DNA of 64,000 bases from Actinernus sp. WN-2022 (taxonomy: Eukaryota; Cnidaria; Anthozoa; Actiniaria; Actinernidae): contig JAOWCC010000655.1 in assembly GCA_030867875.1 (NCBI GenBank), forward strand, positions 11,244,269 through 11,308,268. The letters run 5' to 3'. Made by a program: the position numbers and the translations under genes. The notes under the pieces were generated by a model. The model was not told the DNA's origin and ran no database searches. It worked only from the letters and a program-made list of their open reading frames with translations. Shown here piece by piece: positions 1-11,918 of this stretch (its first letter is position 1; each line of letters opens with the position of its first letter).

Positions 1-724
1 TACAAAACGGTGTCGGGGAATTTCAAAATTCGATTTAGTTCAAAAGTTAACATGCTCTCCGTAAAAAGGCGAAAAATAATCAGAGTAGATATGCGGAAAA
101 CGCCGTCAAGATCTAGAGCTCTCTTTTTATAATTTTCCGATTTCCCGAAATAGTTTTGCAGCTGAGATATCAATTCACATTTTGTAAAAATTGCAAACAA
201 ATCGAATAAATTCCTCTTGAGTGGGAGCTTTTATAACTCTATTTTGGTTGAAAATCGAAAGCGTAGAAAATAGTAATAGATTTTCATTGATATAAGGTGC
301 GCCTCCAAGACCTGCACAGTTCGAGATGAGGTATGGGAAGATATATTTTTGTGCCTAACATTTGGGTACAGGTTTAAGGTCTTTCTATAAAAGATGGAAA
401 AGGGGTATACCTATCTCCCATACTCAGAAATTCCTTCCTTCGGAAATTATTTATTAATCGTGAATCCCTAATGATACGATTTCCAAAGCATAAATGAATG
501 AAAGAGAGTTAATTAATTTCCAAAACAATGAATCGCGAATATCAAAGAAAAGAATAAACGCTTGTAGTCACTAGACAGAACTGAGATTGATACATACATG
601 TATATATGAATATCCTATGGATAAACGTAGCTGCTACCGATCCATACATGGAATTAGGGTTAATACATAGGAAAGTAAGGATATTTTGAAGAAAATGTCT
701 AATCAATATGTCCGGATAAAGAAC
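1..724. other. AT-rich intergenic DNA, nothing recognised
   Basis: No coding-like frame, RNA gene or clear repeat was recognised on either strand. Confidence 0.5.
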
Positions 725-1195
725 TTATAAAACTATAAGTGGAAGATCCGAAAAGCCCCCAAATCCCAATTGTAGGCGCCAGGACTGGAATGCCATAGGG
801 TGGGAATATGGGAACAGTATGACATGAAGGTTACCCTTAGAGCCCAGCTTGAAGCTAGGAGGTAGAACTGGATGCGAGAAGGATAGGCTACCAAAACTTT
901 CTGGGTTATAAATCAGGAACCACGATGGTGTAAGCACATTCCTGTGATGCGAGGAAGCGAATCAAGGGTCCGACGAGACTAAAAGGTGGGAACACGTAGG
1001 CAATATCATAATGTGGAATAACTTGAGCGACGACATTGCCTCCCGCAGCTGATAGGTAGGGGTAAGGAGCGAAGAAATGTAGATTCGACGAAGGGGTCCG
1101 GGATGGGCTGTCAGCAGGGTTGTCTCGAGACGGAATATAGAGGCGAATAACCAAATGTCCCTTAAGGGGAGGCGATATATAGTCTTCAGGACTTG
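725..1195 (-). pseudogene. DIRS-type retrotransposon, RNase H end (left fragment)
   Basis: Read on the minus strand, this carries a conserved DIRS/Ngaro RNase H ending, with the motif PSRDNPADSPSR near 1,085-1,140. Proline- and tryptophan-rich linker sequence typical of the segment after RNase H follows down to about 725. DIRS elements are retrotransposons that use a tyrosine recombinase instead of an integrase. The frame shifts several times, so this is a dead copy. It continues the fragment at 2,722-4,330, and the two are separated by a LINE inserted in the opposite orientation. No tyrosine recombinase domain was seen; it would be expected further left. Confidence 0.6.
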
Positions 1196-1214
1196 GTTAA
1201 TGATCTCGTTCTTA

Positions 1215-2718
1215 GACCCATCTTTCTACCAACAAACGATGAAGATTGGAAGATTGGAAGATGGCCGTTGTCACTCCTATCCACAAGAAGGGTGATAAAC
1301 CCCTTGCCAAAAATTACAGACCCATCTCCCTGACATGTATCTCATGTAAAGTCATGGAATACATTGTTTTCACTTCTGTGTGAAATATTTCTCAAACAAT
1401 AACATCCTTACATCTCATCAACATGGCTTCCGCAAGGGTATTTCTACTTTAACTCAACTGATAAATGTTCTGGATGACTGGTTCTCCTCTCTCGATAAAC
1501 GTATACAAACCGATGTTCTTCTACTGGATTTCTCCAAAGCTTTTGACAGTATCCTACACCACAGATTACTTCATAAGCTACACTACTATGGTATTCGCGA
1601 TAAAACCCTGGCATGGATTAAATCCTTCCTCATTGGCCGATCTCAGCGTGTCCAAGTCAATGGTGCAAAATCCAACTGGGCCGACGTAACATCTGGAGTC
1701 CCCCAAGGCACTGTGCTTGGCTCCCTTCTGTTCATCACTTATATTAATGCCATTGTGTGCAACCTAAACTCAAAGTTTAAGTTGTTCGCTGATGATGCTG
1801 TAATGTACCGTGAAATGCTGGACCTTCAAGACCAAGTCATCTTTCAAAATGACATTGACTCTATCACTCACTGGGCCAAAACCTGGCAAATGGACTTAAA
1901 CTTAGATAAATGCAATATAATGTCCATAACTAGATCCAAATCACAACCTATTACAAGTTATAAGATGTCAGATAATTCTCTAGGAGTAGTATCGTGTCAT
2001 AAGTATCTCGGTATTTTCATACAAAATGATTTGCAATGGGATACTCAGATTAGAGAGGTTAAATCCAAAGCCTCGAAGATCCTCGGTTTATTACGTAGAA
2101 ATTTATCTAGCTGCAGCAAATATGTTAAGGAACAAGCCTATAATTCATTAGTAAGATCACGTGTTGAATACGCTTCACCCTGTTGGTTTCCCTTTGAAAG
2201 GCAGCACATTGTTTCCATAGAATCAATCCAACGTTCTGCTGCCAGGTTTGTTTGTTCCGTATTCTAGTGTTAGTAGTATCAGACACACTCCCTGGGTTGG
2301 GATACCTTAGAAATGCGAAGAAATTTAGATTCAGTAACTATAATGTACAAAGCTATAAATAACCTAGTTTACCTTCCTTTCCTTGACACAGTCCAGTTCT
2401 CTTATTCTAGAACTCGAGCAAACCATCCTTATAAATTTAGGCATACATCTGCTAATTCAAATGCTTATAAGCATTCTTTTTTCCCTAGGGTAATTCCTCT
2501 TTGGAACAGTCTGCCTAGTGTTGCAGTCCTCGCAGACACCGTTCAGTCTTTTCAATCAAACGCAACGAGTTATATGTAGTATTTTCATAAATAAATTATT
2601 ATTATTCATTTATTTATTTTATTTTTGTACTCGCCGCCTGTATCTTTAGTTGACCGCTTTTAGCATCCTGTACAGTAGTTATACTACAAGGATTAATAAA
2701 TATGTATGTATGTATGGT
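1215..2718 (+). mobile_element. CR1/L2-like LINE, 5'-truncated, inserted in the DIRS element
   Basis: This is a reverse transcriptase (RT) of non-LTR type. Motifs in order are a TPIHKKGD block near 1,275, NYRPISLT at about 1,312, GFRKG at about 1,425, the palm motif LLDFSKAFDS at about 1,525, SGVPQGTVLG at about 1,693 and the catalytic FADDA at 1,785-1,799. A C-terminal thumb and the usual LINE tail (RVIPLWNSLP type) run to about 2,579. The frame has a stop just before 1,380 and a shift near 2,270, so it is inactive. The endonuclease half is missing, as expected for 5' truncation during target-primed reverse transcription. The 3' end is a short ATGT microsatellite (2,699-2,716), as in CR1/L2-type tails. 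The element interrupts a minus-strand DIRS copy. Confidence 0.85.
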
Positions 2719-2721
2719 CTG

Positions 2722-4330
2722 ATTATTAGTACAGCAGTCTACTCTAGAATTGGGAACCAAACAGGCGACTGACTGCAACACGTTCTGGAGGGCCAGAGCT
2801 TCCCTAACAGAGCTTCCCTTCCCTAAATCGATCTCTAGGTGATCGATTTCCCAAAGACGAGAAAATGTACGTGTCTCTGAGGGACGAACTGAGGAGATGA
2901 AGAGTTCCTCCCCACTCTAAATTGGAGGCATCGGAACAGATCTCTAAGCGAGAATGCTTTTCCAGTCCTTCCAACGCAGGCAACACGTTCCAGAAGTCGA
3001 GGAAACGCCAATGTTAAATTTCTATCCTGGGTTCCATAGATATAGAAATACTCCTAGGTGACTTAGCTGCTCTAGAAATGGCCTTGTGAATGACCCTAGA
3101 ATACAATCTAGCCGCAGGCATCGTAAGAGTGTAGGGAGTTATCTTCCCGGCAAGTTTTTGCAGTAATTTGAGAGAGACTGACTTATGACTGAGAATGTCT
3201 TTCTCTCAAGAGGGCGAATGTGTTCTTCTTATCCAGGGTTGGGAACAAAGCAGTCTTAGAAGAGTCAATGATTATCCGAGGGAAATAGGAGTTTGAAAAG
3301 GGATCAGAAAAGACTTTTTTAGTCATATGAAGTATCCTAGGTAGATCAGGATGGAGCAAGTTATTAATACGGCTGCTTTTGCTAGTGCGAAATTGGGCCA
3401 GTCGCAAGGCTTGTGGGTGTTTGTAATATGAAGCTTCCCGAAGTGACGATCATGGATATCCTGAGCACAGGGGACATAGGAACGGATAAAACTCGTAGGT
3501 TCTAAACCGATATAATGATAAAGGTAAGCGCTATCCAGCCAAATGGAAGACTATTGTATCAGTACGAAGTACCAATCATGCCACTAGAGATCAAAGAAAG
3601 TGGTACCCGATGGGGATAGAAGGGCGTGGTTGTAACCGCTTTTATAGTCACAGGTGGTTTGGAAACTATCTCTATGGACAGAACGAGGAAGATCAGCGAT
3701 GAGGAGATCTTTAATTCATAGGTTGAGGAACCTCTCATCGTGACACATGCGGGGTTTAGATGACTCTACTGTAATTGGCATAACCAGATGAGGCGCCGCC
3801 GCCTCGCCAACGTTCTCCCAAACGGCAAGGGATCCGCTCATCACACGCTCCAAGATAGTCTGAGAGATGAATTCATTGAAGCTGCGGCAAATCGTATCAT
3901 CTGGGGTGGAGTAGGGTTATTGTGCTATTTCCTCCAGAAAAGAGCCCCTAAATGGCACGATAAACACAGAAACCTCGACGCCTCCTTCCAGGTCATGTAG
4001 AATCTCGTGAGTCTTAGCTTATCCTTTCAAAATATTCTTCCGTTCTGACAAATGCTGATGAATAATACCTGGGATAAAATGCGTGGGGTCTCGGAGACGT
4101 AGGACATCAGTAGAGTGCAACCATATCAACAGACGGGAGTGGTCCAGCCCAGTTAGTGGCTTTCCCCCTCCAATCACACCAGAAGACTGAACGTCGCGTC
4201 TTACTACCAGCGCTGTACAGTCGAACTAGGAACCACTGCGAGGATGATAAAGGAGGGTAGAAATAACTGGCAGGGGAAAGAGCGAAGACGCGAAGACAAA
4301 ATGTGCAATGGAAAGGGAAAGACACCAACT
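2722..4330 (-). pseudogene. DIRS-type retrotransposon, reverse transcriptase and RNase H (right fragment)
   Basis: Read right to left, broken frames give the DIRS RT order. There is a fingers block near 3,800-4,000 and a block ending in a CDYKSGYNHALLS-like motif near 3,640-3,690. An FGW motif lies near 3,530, a LGYF...KKSFLIP block at about 3,290-3,340 and a KLAGKITPYT block at about 3,130-3,170. The RNase H start SDASNLEWGG is at about 2,900-2,945. These blocks are characteristic of DIRS1/PAT elements rather than Gypsy. Stops and shifts are frequent and the catalytic YxDD is not recognisable, so it is inactive. The right limit is uncertain; recognisable similarity fades between 4,100 and 4,330. 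Confidence 0.7.
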
Positions 4331-4849
4331 GGCCGAACCAGGGACTCCGTCAAAGACAGAGTATCGGGATATGATAAGAAAGCCCGTCCTGATTCGACGA
4401 GGTGGCCAAGGGAGAGGGAGATAAGTAAAACGCGAAAGCACGCACAAACTTAATATAAAATGATAATTTATTACAGGGTAGATAACCTAAGCACAACAAC
4501 CCCGTTGAAATGCCTATTGACTGGAGAATACATATATATGCGAGTGTGTTACAATGTGACAAAATCGCTTATGGCAAAAACACCCAAGATCAGGAATATC
4601 GAGGCGTTAAAGAGTTATTTGCGATGAGAAAACCTGACGATGTGTCCTATTTCATGGCAATTATAATACACAGGTGGCACCCGAGATCGGCGAGCCGGAA
4701 AGTAGGGGCGAGGACATGTGCCCAAGAAACCTGCTTGTGGAGGGTCCCTCTCTAACCAGAGGAATCCCGGTTCACATATAATGGAGGAACTGAACCTAAA
4801 ACTTCGACGTTGCAGATACAGCAATAGAAACCAGGAAATAATAAATACC
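4331..4849. other. Unassigned DNA between DIRS remnant and satellite
   Basis: Short open frames exist in several phases, but none has a recognisable domain. It may be the promoter-proximal end of the DIRS copy or a strongly diverged satellite edge. Confidence 0.35.
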
Positions 4850-5177
4850 CGGTTCGTAAACAAACCGACAAACTGTTGAAAGGCAAAAAGGAATCCTAAT
4901 AATGCCAAACAAATACACGACTCGTTATTCAAACCGGCAAACGGTTGATGAGCAAGAGACAATTCTAAGATGCAATTCTAAGATAACGCCCCAATACACA
5001 CGCGACTAAAAACAGACAAATGGTAAAAATGCATTTAGGGAATACGATAACGCAAAACACAACTGAAGCATAGAAGCGATTAATGAAAATGCAGTACTCC
5101 TAAAACTATGAAGAAACACCTCGCTAGCAAAAGAAACCACCAAACGGCAACAGAAAATGAAGTAATCCTGCAACTAT
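4850..5177. repeat. Diverged left edge of the 69-bp satellite
   Basis: The pattern CAAACCG.CAAACGGTT followed by an AATCCTAA stretch recurs about every 70 bases. It matches the array at 5,620-7,205, but mutation and small indels have blurred the units. The array stops abruptly after ACTATG at 5,177, where an unrelated segment is inserted. Confidence 0.6.
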
Positions 5178-5619
5178 GTTTAAATGCTTTGACAGTTCAT
5201 CAACACTTTCTCGGCATTTTGGAGATTATTTCAGGCTTGACAAGGAGATACTGGAAGTGGCAACAAAATTCACGTCAACAAGGTAAGAAGGACAACCAGA
5301 CAACTTACACTAAAGCACAGTCTGACAGCTTTCTGGAACTCTCTGGATGACTCTATTAGCCAATCCAGATCATTAAGAGCTTTTCAGCCTAAAGTCAATC
5401 ACATCGTTTCAATTCAATGAATTAATTTTTGTTTAAGTATTATACAGTGCAACCATCCATACACCTTCAACTAAGCCTAATACATATTGCAAACTTCCCT
5501 TATCTATTGTCACTACTGATTAATCATGTCATCGTTATTATTTATTTTATTATCTTGACAAGACAGCTGTATTGTAATCTTCTGTACTTATATGCATGGT
5601 AAATAAACTGACTGATATG
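5178..5619 (+). mobile_element. 442-bp insertion inside the satellite, probably a LINE 3' end
   Basis: The satellite phrase ACTATGAAGTGACAC is split: ACTATG ends at 5,177 and ATGACGTGACAC resumes near 5,617. The insert ends in AATAAACTGACTGAT, resembling a polyadenylation signal plus a short tail. This suggests the 3' end of a non-LTR element in plus orientation. The weak frame at 5,108-5,350 runs out of the satellite and into the insert and has no recognised domain, so it is not called as a gene. Confidence 0.45.
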
Positions 5620-7205
5620 ACGTGACACCGCATTCACAAAACCAAACCGCCGAACGGTTAACGAAAATGCAGTAATTCTAAATAATACTATGAACACCCC
5701 ACTCGAAAACAATCCGACGCATGGCAAATAATGACAAATGAAGGAAATCTGTGACTTGACACCCCCCTCCCAAAACAAGCCACCACACGGCTACTGACCA
5801 ATGAAAGGATCCTAATACTATGAAGTGACACATCGCCTGCAAAACAAGCCGCCAAACGGCTAATGACACATGAAAGAATCCTAATACTATGAAGTGACAC
5901 CTAGTCTGCAAAACCAGCCGCCTAACGGCTAATGCCAAATGAAAGGATTCTAATATTATGAAGTGACACCTAGCCTGCAAAATAAGCCGCCTAACGGCAA
6001 ATCACTAATAAAAGAAACCTAATACTATGAAGTGACACCTTAGCCGTTGGGCAGCTTGTTTTGCAAACTATGACAAATGAAAGAATTCCAATACTATGAA
6101 GTGACACCTGGCCTGCAAAACAAGTCACAAAACGGCTAATGACACATGAAAGAATCCGAATACTACGAAGTGACACATAACAAGCCGCGGAACGTTAAAT
6201 GAAAATGACGTAATCCTAAAACTACTATGAAGTGACACCCCGCTCGCAAAACAATCCAACAAATGGCTAGTAAATGACAAATGAAGGAATCCGAATAGTG
6301 ATGAAGTGATACACCGCTCGTAAACAAGCCGTAAAACGGCTAATGAACATGAAGTAATCTCAATACTATGAGGAGACAGGGCACGCTCTATCTCAAACAA
6401 GCTAACGCACGGTTCTCAAAACAAGCCGACCCATGGCTAATGAAAAACGAAGAAAACTTAAGATTACGGACCGACACACGGTTCTCAAAACGAGCCGACA
6501 TACGGCCAATGGAAAACTAAGAAAACTTATGATTATGAACCGACACACGGTTCTCAAAACGAGCCAACGTACGGTCAAAGAAAAAACCAAGACAATCTAA
6601 GACTATGAACCGACACACGGTTCTCAAAACGAGCCGCCACACGGCCAATGGAAAACTAAGACAACCTAAGATTATGAACCGACACACGGTTCTCAAAACG
6701 AGCCGACATACGGCCAATGGAAAACTAAGACAACCTAAGATTATGAACCGACACACGGTTCTCGAGACAAGGCGACATACAGCCAATGGAAAACTAAGAC
6801 AACCTAAGATTATGAACCGACACACGGTTCTCAAAACGAGCCAACGTACGGTCAAAGGAAAAACCAAGACAACCTAAGATTATGAACCGACACACGGTTC
6901 TCGGGACAAGGCGACATACAGCCAATGGAAAACTAAGACAGCCTAAGATTATGAACCGACACACGGTTCTCAAAACGAGCCGACACACGGCCAATGGCAT
7001 ACTAAGAAAACCTAAGTTTATGAACCGACACACGGTTCTAAAACGAGTCGACACACGGCCAATGCCAATGGAACACTAAGATAACCTAAACCCTTATTAA
7101 CCGACACACGGTTCTCAAAACGAGCCGATACACGGGCAATGGAACACCAAGGAAACCTATCAGTAAAAGATTATGAACCGACACATGGTTCGCAAAACAA
7201 GCTGA
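5620..7205. repeat. 69-bp tandem satellite, about 23 units
   Basis: The phrase GAACCGACACACGGTTCTC recurs at 6,537, 6,607, 6,676, 6,745, 6,814, 6,884, 6,953 and 7,022, a period of 69-70. The left part (5,620-6,420) has a diverged version with AATACTATGAAGTGACAC at about 5,814, 5,883, 5,952 and 6,020. Each unit contains two short inverted motifs, an AACCG/CGGTT pair and a GCCG..CGGC pair, so each could fold. Because 69 is divisible by 3, long frames stay open on both strands (6,605-7,079 plus; 6,402-7,054 minus). These are repeat artefacts, not genes. The right side is most homogeneous, suggesting recent amplification there. Confidence 0.9.
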
Positions 7206-8134
7206 CATACATCTCGCTTGTCTACAGACCGTAGAGGAATGAAATAACCAAATATGTAACTGATGAAAACCAAACTAACCAAAGAAAGGTAAAGTATACG
7301 TAACCTCGGCATCCATAGCTATAGGGCTTTGGTTTTCTGCTACCGCTGCTTGTTCTTCCACTGCAGGTGGCGGGACAGGACGAATCTGAACCTCAAAATC
7401 TCTCTACAGGAGCTTCGGCCATGCTCAGCGACGGCGAGGAAGAAATCCACTTAACAGAGATCCGTTAAGGCACCGCAGCAATACGCGCTAGAGAGAAGGG
7501 ATGGCAGCGAAACCCGGTCTTTTATATCTAATATTATCCCCCTGGGACCTAATGCTAACATGAGGCAACTGAGATAAATACCGCATCTGTGAAGTCATTT
7601 CGGCGCGCTAATTATGAATGAAAATAGCACTTTTAAAAAATCTAGCCGTCTGTCGTGCGTGAATCTGAAGCCCCGCCTCTCCAACAATTAGCGAGCTCTT
7701 GGCCAATCATTTCTCATCACAGTTCAACTATCTGTCAAGATTTCCCGCCAATGTTGATTTCTGATCAAAGCTACGCGCCGCATCGAGAAAATGTTAATAT
7801 AGCTGGTTGTTCTAGTTTTCTTGTGTGACTTGAAAAATGGGAAAGACAAACGACCTTGAGGGACAAAGCCAAGGTGAACACCTGGAGACGCCTTGAATGC
7901 CAGCATAGTTAGTAGAGGATACAGCAATTTGTAGGCGGCTGAAACAGCACGGCAATAGCGAGATCGTGGTGTTGGTTTAAAGCGATTCAGAGTTACCGTC
8001 AGACTTTACGTTTCTATCTAAGCTTTCTTGGAAACAAATATTCTCTCGGCTGGCCCCTATGTTCAGATGTGGACCACTCGGCACTGTCTGAAAGTGAACA
8101 TATGAACCCTTGTCGGGTTTTGCGAGGATTTCGC
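7206..8134. other. Non-repetitive DNA with a possible minus-strand promoter
   Basis: No intact gene was found. On the minus strand a TATAAAAG box near 7,520-7,527 is followed by an ATGGCCGAAG start near 7,423. That frame closes after nine codons, and a proline-rich frame without a stop continues in another phase to about 7,285. It could be a broken first exon or chance. The rest (7,530-8,130) shows nothing recognisable. Confidence 0.3.
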
Positions 8135-8180
8135 GGATCCGAGCCAGGATCCGAGCCAGGATCCGAGCCAGGATCCGAGC
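8135..8180 (+). repeat. 12-bp minisatellite, about 3.8 copies
   Basis: The unit GAGCCAGGATCC, which contains a BamHI site, is repeated without change. It is the reverse complement of the 25-copy array at 9,783-10,082. Confidence 0.95.
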
Positions 8181-8854
8181 TCTGGCACCTCTGGTATACA
8201 GGGTATGAACATATTCACAACTCTGTCTCGAACAAATGACATGATAGCTGGAACCACCTTGCGTTTTTTGTTTTTGACATTGCCATCGTTTATCCATCAA
8301 TTGCAGGGTGCAAGACCGCTATTCTAGAAACAACCGGATGAGTTGTTGTTGCTGGATAAATCGCTCAGTCTTCATTGTTTTCTTTTTCATTCTGTGCGAC
8401 CCTACAGATTGTCACGGCAAGTGTTATAATGCCCTAAAATTCGTGAGAGCAGTTTCGATCAATGTTTCTCGGGGATCGACAGACGACAGCCACGGGGAAT
8501 CCAGTCAAAATTAAATTTTCCGCAAAGGGAAACCTCGGAAACACTTTACTAAGGTACAAAATAGGTAAGAGCTATCGATCTATAGTGATTTTGCGGGATG
8601 AAATTCAAGTTTCATTTTTTTTATATAATCGTGCTCATTCGGGTCGTGTTATTCCCTTGTTTCAGTGTTTGCTCAAAAGAAATGCAGCTTTGAGGAGATT
8701 ATTAATTACAAAAAACAGGCATAAGAGTAAGGGATCGTTTGGTGGATAATAAAGGGAGGCTAATTAAATTGTAAACATCTTTAATTCACTGAGTGGTCTG
8801 AGATTTTTATGCGTATTGGCGGAGACTGCGTGTAGCTTCTAGCGGTTTCTGCTG
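8181..8854. other. DNA between the 12-bp array and the direct repeats
   Basis: Open frames at 8,308-8,514 and 8,462-8,749 (plus) have no recognisable domain or splice context. No function is assigned. Confidence 0.35.
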
Positions 8855-9297
8855 TCAATCTTTGTCTTTTTGTCGCGTTCGTTTCTCCTAAACTATAGCC
8901 AAAATGCCACTATTTTTTTTCTTTTGCATGTTCGGGATCTGTGTTCTATTATGCGCGAAAATGAGAACATTTGGTTAAGGATTTCATTTCGAAAAAATGG
9001 AAGTACTAACTGATACTTACGTTGGCAATAGCAAAACGTCAAAGTTTCAAATTTGAGCGTATTAGCGGTTTCTTATACTGTTCGGACTATCGGCTCTCGC
9101 GCAATATCGATATTTCGTGTTGATAAACATTGCAATTGTTATGCTAATGTACCAACCATAATTTGTAAAGCCCGCTTTGTGTTAGGAACCAATGGATCTC
9201 TGGTTGGCACATTAATGACAATAGATGACGACACACGAAACATCGCTATGGATAATCACTTTTAGAGCTTATACTGTATGAGAATTGTTCACAAGAC
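8855..9297. repeat. Direct repeat copy 1, diverged
   Basis: The segment begins near GTCTTTTTGTCGCG and includes TTTTGCATGTTC, AAAGTTTCAAATTT and GTTCACAAGACTGTC. The same landmarks in the same order occur at 9,425-9,751. Copy 1 has roughly 110 extra bases near 9,130-9,240. Confidence 0.65.
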
Positions 9298-9424
9298 TGT
9301 CTTTTGTCAATTGCTGAGGTTATTTCGGTTTCAGGAGTTATATTCTAGAAGATTTCGTTCAGTTTTCAGAGCATGGTTAGGGTTAGGGAGCTGCCTTTGT
9401 TCAGCCTCGTTTCCGTGCCCTCAA

Positions 9425-9751
9425 TGTTTGTCTTTTTGTTTTGTTGGTTTCTCCGAAACTATTTGTCCAAATGCCACCAATATTTTTCTTTCGCATGTTC
9501 ATGATTACGTAGTGTGCAAACATGAGAATATTAAGTAAAGGATTTAATTTTGAAAAAGTAGGAAAACTGAATGGTATCGATGTGTGCAATAATATCAAAA
9601 TATGAAAGTTTCAAATTTTAATGTATAAATGTATGCAAACCGTAGATGTTTCTAACACTTTAGTAAACTGTTCAATCAGTCGGCTGTCATTCAGTGTATA
9701 ATCGCTTTTAATAGAGCTTGAAACATATGAGTATCGTTCACAAGGCTATCC
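9425..9751. repeat. Direct repeat copy 2, diverged
   Basis: This partner of 8,855-9,297 carries GTCTTTTTGTTTTG, TTTCGCATGTTC, GAAAGTTTCAAATTTT and GTTCACAAGGCTATC in the same order. It ends about 30 bases before the large 12-bp array. Confidence 0.65.
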
Positions 9752-9782
9752 TGACTCTCAGTTCTAGCATATATTTTTTATA

Positions 9783-10082
9783 ATCCTGGCTCGGATCCTG
9801 GCTCGGATCCTGGCTCGGATCCTGGCTCGGATCCTGGCTCGGATCCTGGCCCGGATCCTGGCTCGGATCCTGGCTCGGATCCTGGCTCGGATCCTGGCTC
9901 GGATCCTGGCTCGGATCCTGGCTCGGATCCTGGCTCGGATCCTGGCTCGGATCCTGGCTCGGATCCTGGCTCGGATCCTGGCTCGGATCCTGGCTCGGAT
10001 CCTGGCTCGGATCCTGGCTCGGATCCTGGCTCGGATCCTGGCTCGGATCCTGGCTCGGATCCTGGCTCGGATCCTGGCTCGG
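9783..10082 (-). repeat. 12-bp minisatellite, 25 copies in 300 bp
   Basis: The unit CTCGGATCCTGG is repeated head to tail with essentially one substitution (a CCCGG variant near 9,851). Twelve is divisible by three, so three minus-strand frames appear open (a PSQD, an IRAR and a EPGS repeat). These are artefacts of the array. Such purity points to recent expansion. Confidence 0.97.
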
Positions 10083-10344
10083 CATTTAGGTAGACTCGCT
10101 TTCTCCACACCGTCGTTACGGGCGAGTGAGCACTTGTCATGTGTTTATTGATCTGCTGTCAATCAAACGGAACCTTTCACTTCCGGTTAAAAACTTCCTT
10201 TTGGTATTTCTCCGTCAACATTATTTTTTTATTGAACGGAGTTTTTGGTATATGAGACACTACTAATAAAACTACATTTCTGTGAGAAAAAAAAAATGTT
10301 CCCATATTTTTCGTTTTGAAGGTATCCGGTAACCTTAATGCAAA
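10083..10344. other. Short unassigned spacer
   Basis: AT-rich; nothing recognisable. Confidence 0.4.
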
Positions 10345-10975
10345 GAAATGCAAAAAAATGATAATCGATTTTTTGCAATACAAATCTACTATTTTAAGCC
10401 CTCTACAGATTGGTGGCACCCTAATCGAAAGCTTCTTGGCGTACACGTAGCGAGTGATCTTACATGGAACGTTCACTGTGACAATATATATAAGAAGGCT
10501 ATTAAGCGGCTGTATGCACTGCGTGTTAAAAAGAATGGTCTTAGTACCACTGATCTAGTGCTTGTTTATTGCAGTCTTGTCCGGTCTGTATTTGAGTATG
10601 CCTCGCCAGTATGAGCAGCACTACCAGATTATCTTAGTGATCTTGTAGAGTAGACTCAAAAGAAAACCTTATATATACTCTGTCCCAGGTTTAGAGCCAC
10701 TAAGTGCTCGTAGACAAAATGCCTGCCAAAAGGCCACTACGTGGGTTGCTCCCTCTGCCCGTGACTAATGTTCACGGTTACAATTTACGGTTTGGTTCCG
10801 TGTGCGTTCATAGGCAACTGGGTCGCACTGGTCGCCATAACGAATTTGTGACTGTTAAGTATCAATAAGTGTGTTTTATATGTCAAGTAAGCCCTATAAT
10901 ACTTATCTTGATGTTGTGCCATATGCTGACGTCCCTATAATTCAGTGTAAGACTGCGAAAGGGTTAAAATAAACT
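10345..10975 (+). pseudogene. LINE reverse transcriptase C-terminal remnant
   Basis: The plus-strand frame at 10,420-10,614 reads LGVHVASDLTWNVHCDNI and then a VYCSLVRSVFEYASPV block. That is the thumb region just after the RT domain of CR1/L2-like LINEs. Similarity continues past a stop with an ALPDYLSDLVE-type segment near 10,617-10,655. No RT catalytic core is present, so this is the 5'-truncated, decayed 3' end of an element. It probably ends at the AATAAACTGACATTATAAT stretch near 10,970-10,985. Confidence 0.7.
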
Positions 10976-11918
10976 GACATTATAATCATTATAATAAATG
11001 TGAAATATCGAATGTCAAATTGATAAACTACAATGTAAAATATGCAATGTTGAAAGTCAAACAAATTTCGATTTTTGGCGGGCATTGGACGCCATAGAAA
11101 TGACCTAAGATTTTTCACCGTGAAACCGCCACGAAATATATCCGACAAAATTTTGTCGCTGCAAGAGCCGCGGTTTCAAAAAGGACCAAAATTTCATTTC
11201 GTTTTTTGATAAAAGCATGAAACGTTGCACGATTGTATGTCTACAAGTACTTAACAAATCGGGATATAGGGGCATTCCCGGAAATCCTTGTGAGCGGAAT
11301 AAACAGGCTTTGAAAAATTTGTTTGAAACTGCTGAGTCATCACATTTTCGTTTGTCAGTATTACGGTTGTGGTGCGAAATAATTTGCCGTATGCAACTAA
11401 ATGTTACCGAATGATCTTCTTCCGACCTATTATGTTTACAAATAGTTTATAATGTAGCACTATACATGTAGTTCTAAACAATAATAAGTATTTCAGTTAC
11501 TAGATAATAACCCCTGAAATTACTTTACAAAATAAATCTCTAAAACATACTCGTGAGGTCAACCAGAGAAAACCTGTTATATTTATGGCGATAAGAATGG
11601 CACACTATAAATTCCTTTCTATGAGAGTTAACCTACCGTAGGTGTTGATAAAAATGTCTCAAGTTACTGGAGAAAAAGATAAGAGGCAATAAATGCTCTT
11701 GTAAGGCCGAGGTAAGACCTGGGTTCTAATACACAAACTGTCATGGCCGCGCCCATACCCTGGAGCTTATGAAGTAAACTACAGATGTACTATAGCTGGT
11801 ATTAGTAAACCTGCACAAGTCTAAAGGTAAGACTAGCACAATACTTTGAAGAGAGCTACCTATATAAAAAGTGGTTCAGTGAGCTGCATGTCATTTGCGT
11901 TTTAGATCAAATATCCAA
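10976..11918. other. Intergenic DNA, no supported gene
   Basis: A 65-codon frame at 11,217-11,414 (plus) has no recognised domain and no splice context. The rest is AT-rich DNA without clear repeats. Confidence 0.35.

Noticed and set aside
6402..7079. Repetitive frames on both strands resembling secreted repeat proteins
   Set aside because: Produced by the 69-bp satellite. No conserved start, stop or splice signals.
9738..10140. Three overlapping minus-strand frames of about 115 residues (PSQD, IRAR, EPGS repeats)
   Set aside because: Artefact of the 12-bp array. Three frames of the same array cannot all be genes, and none has support outside the repeat.
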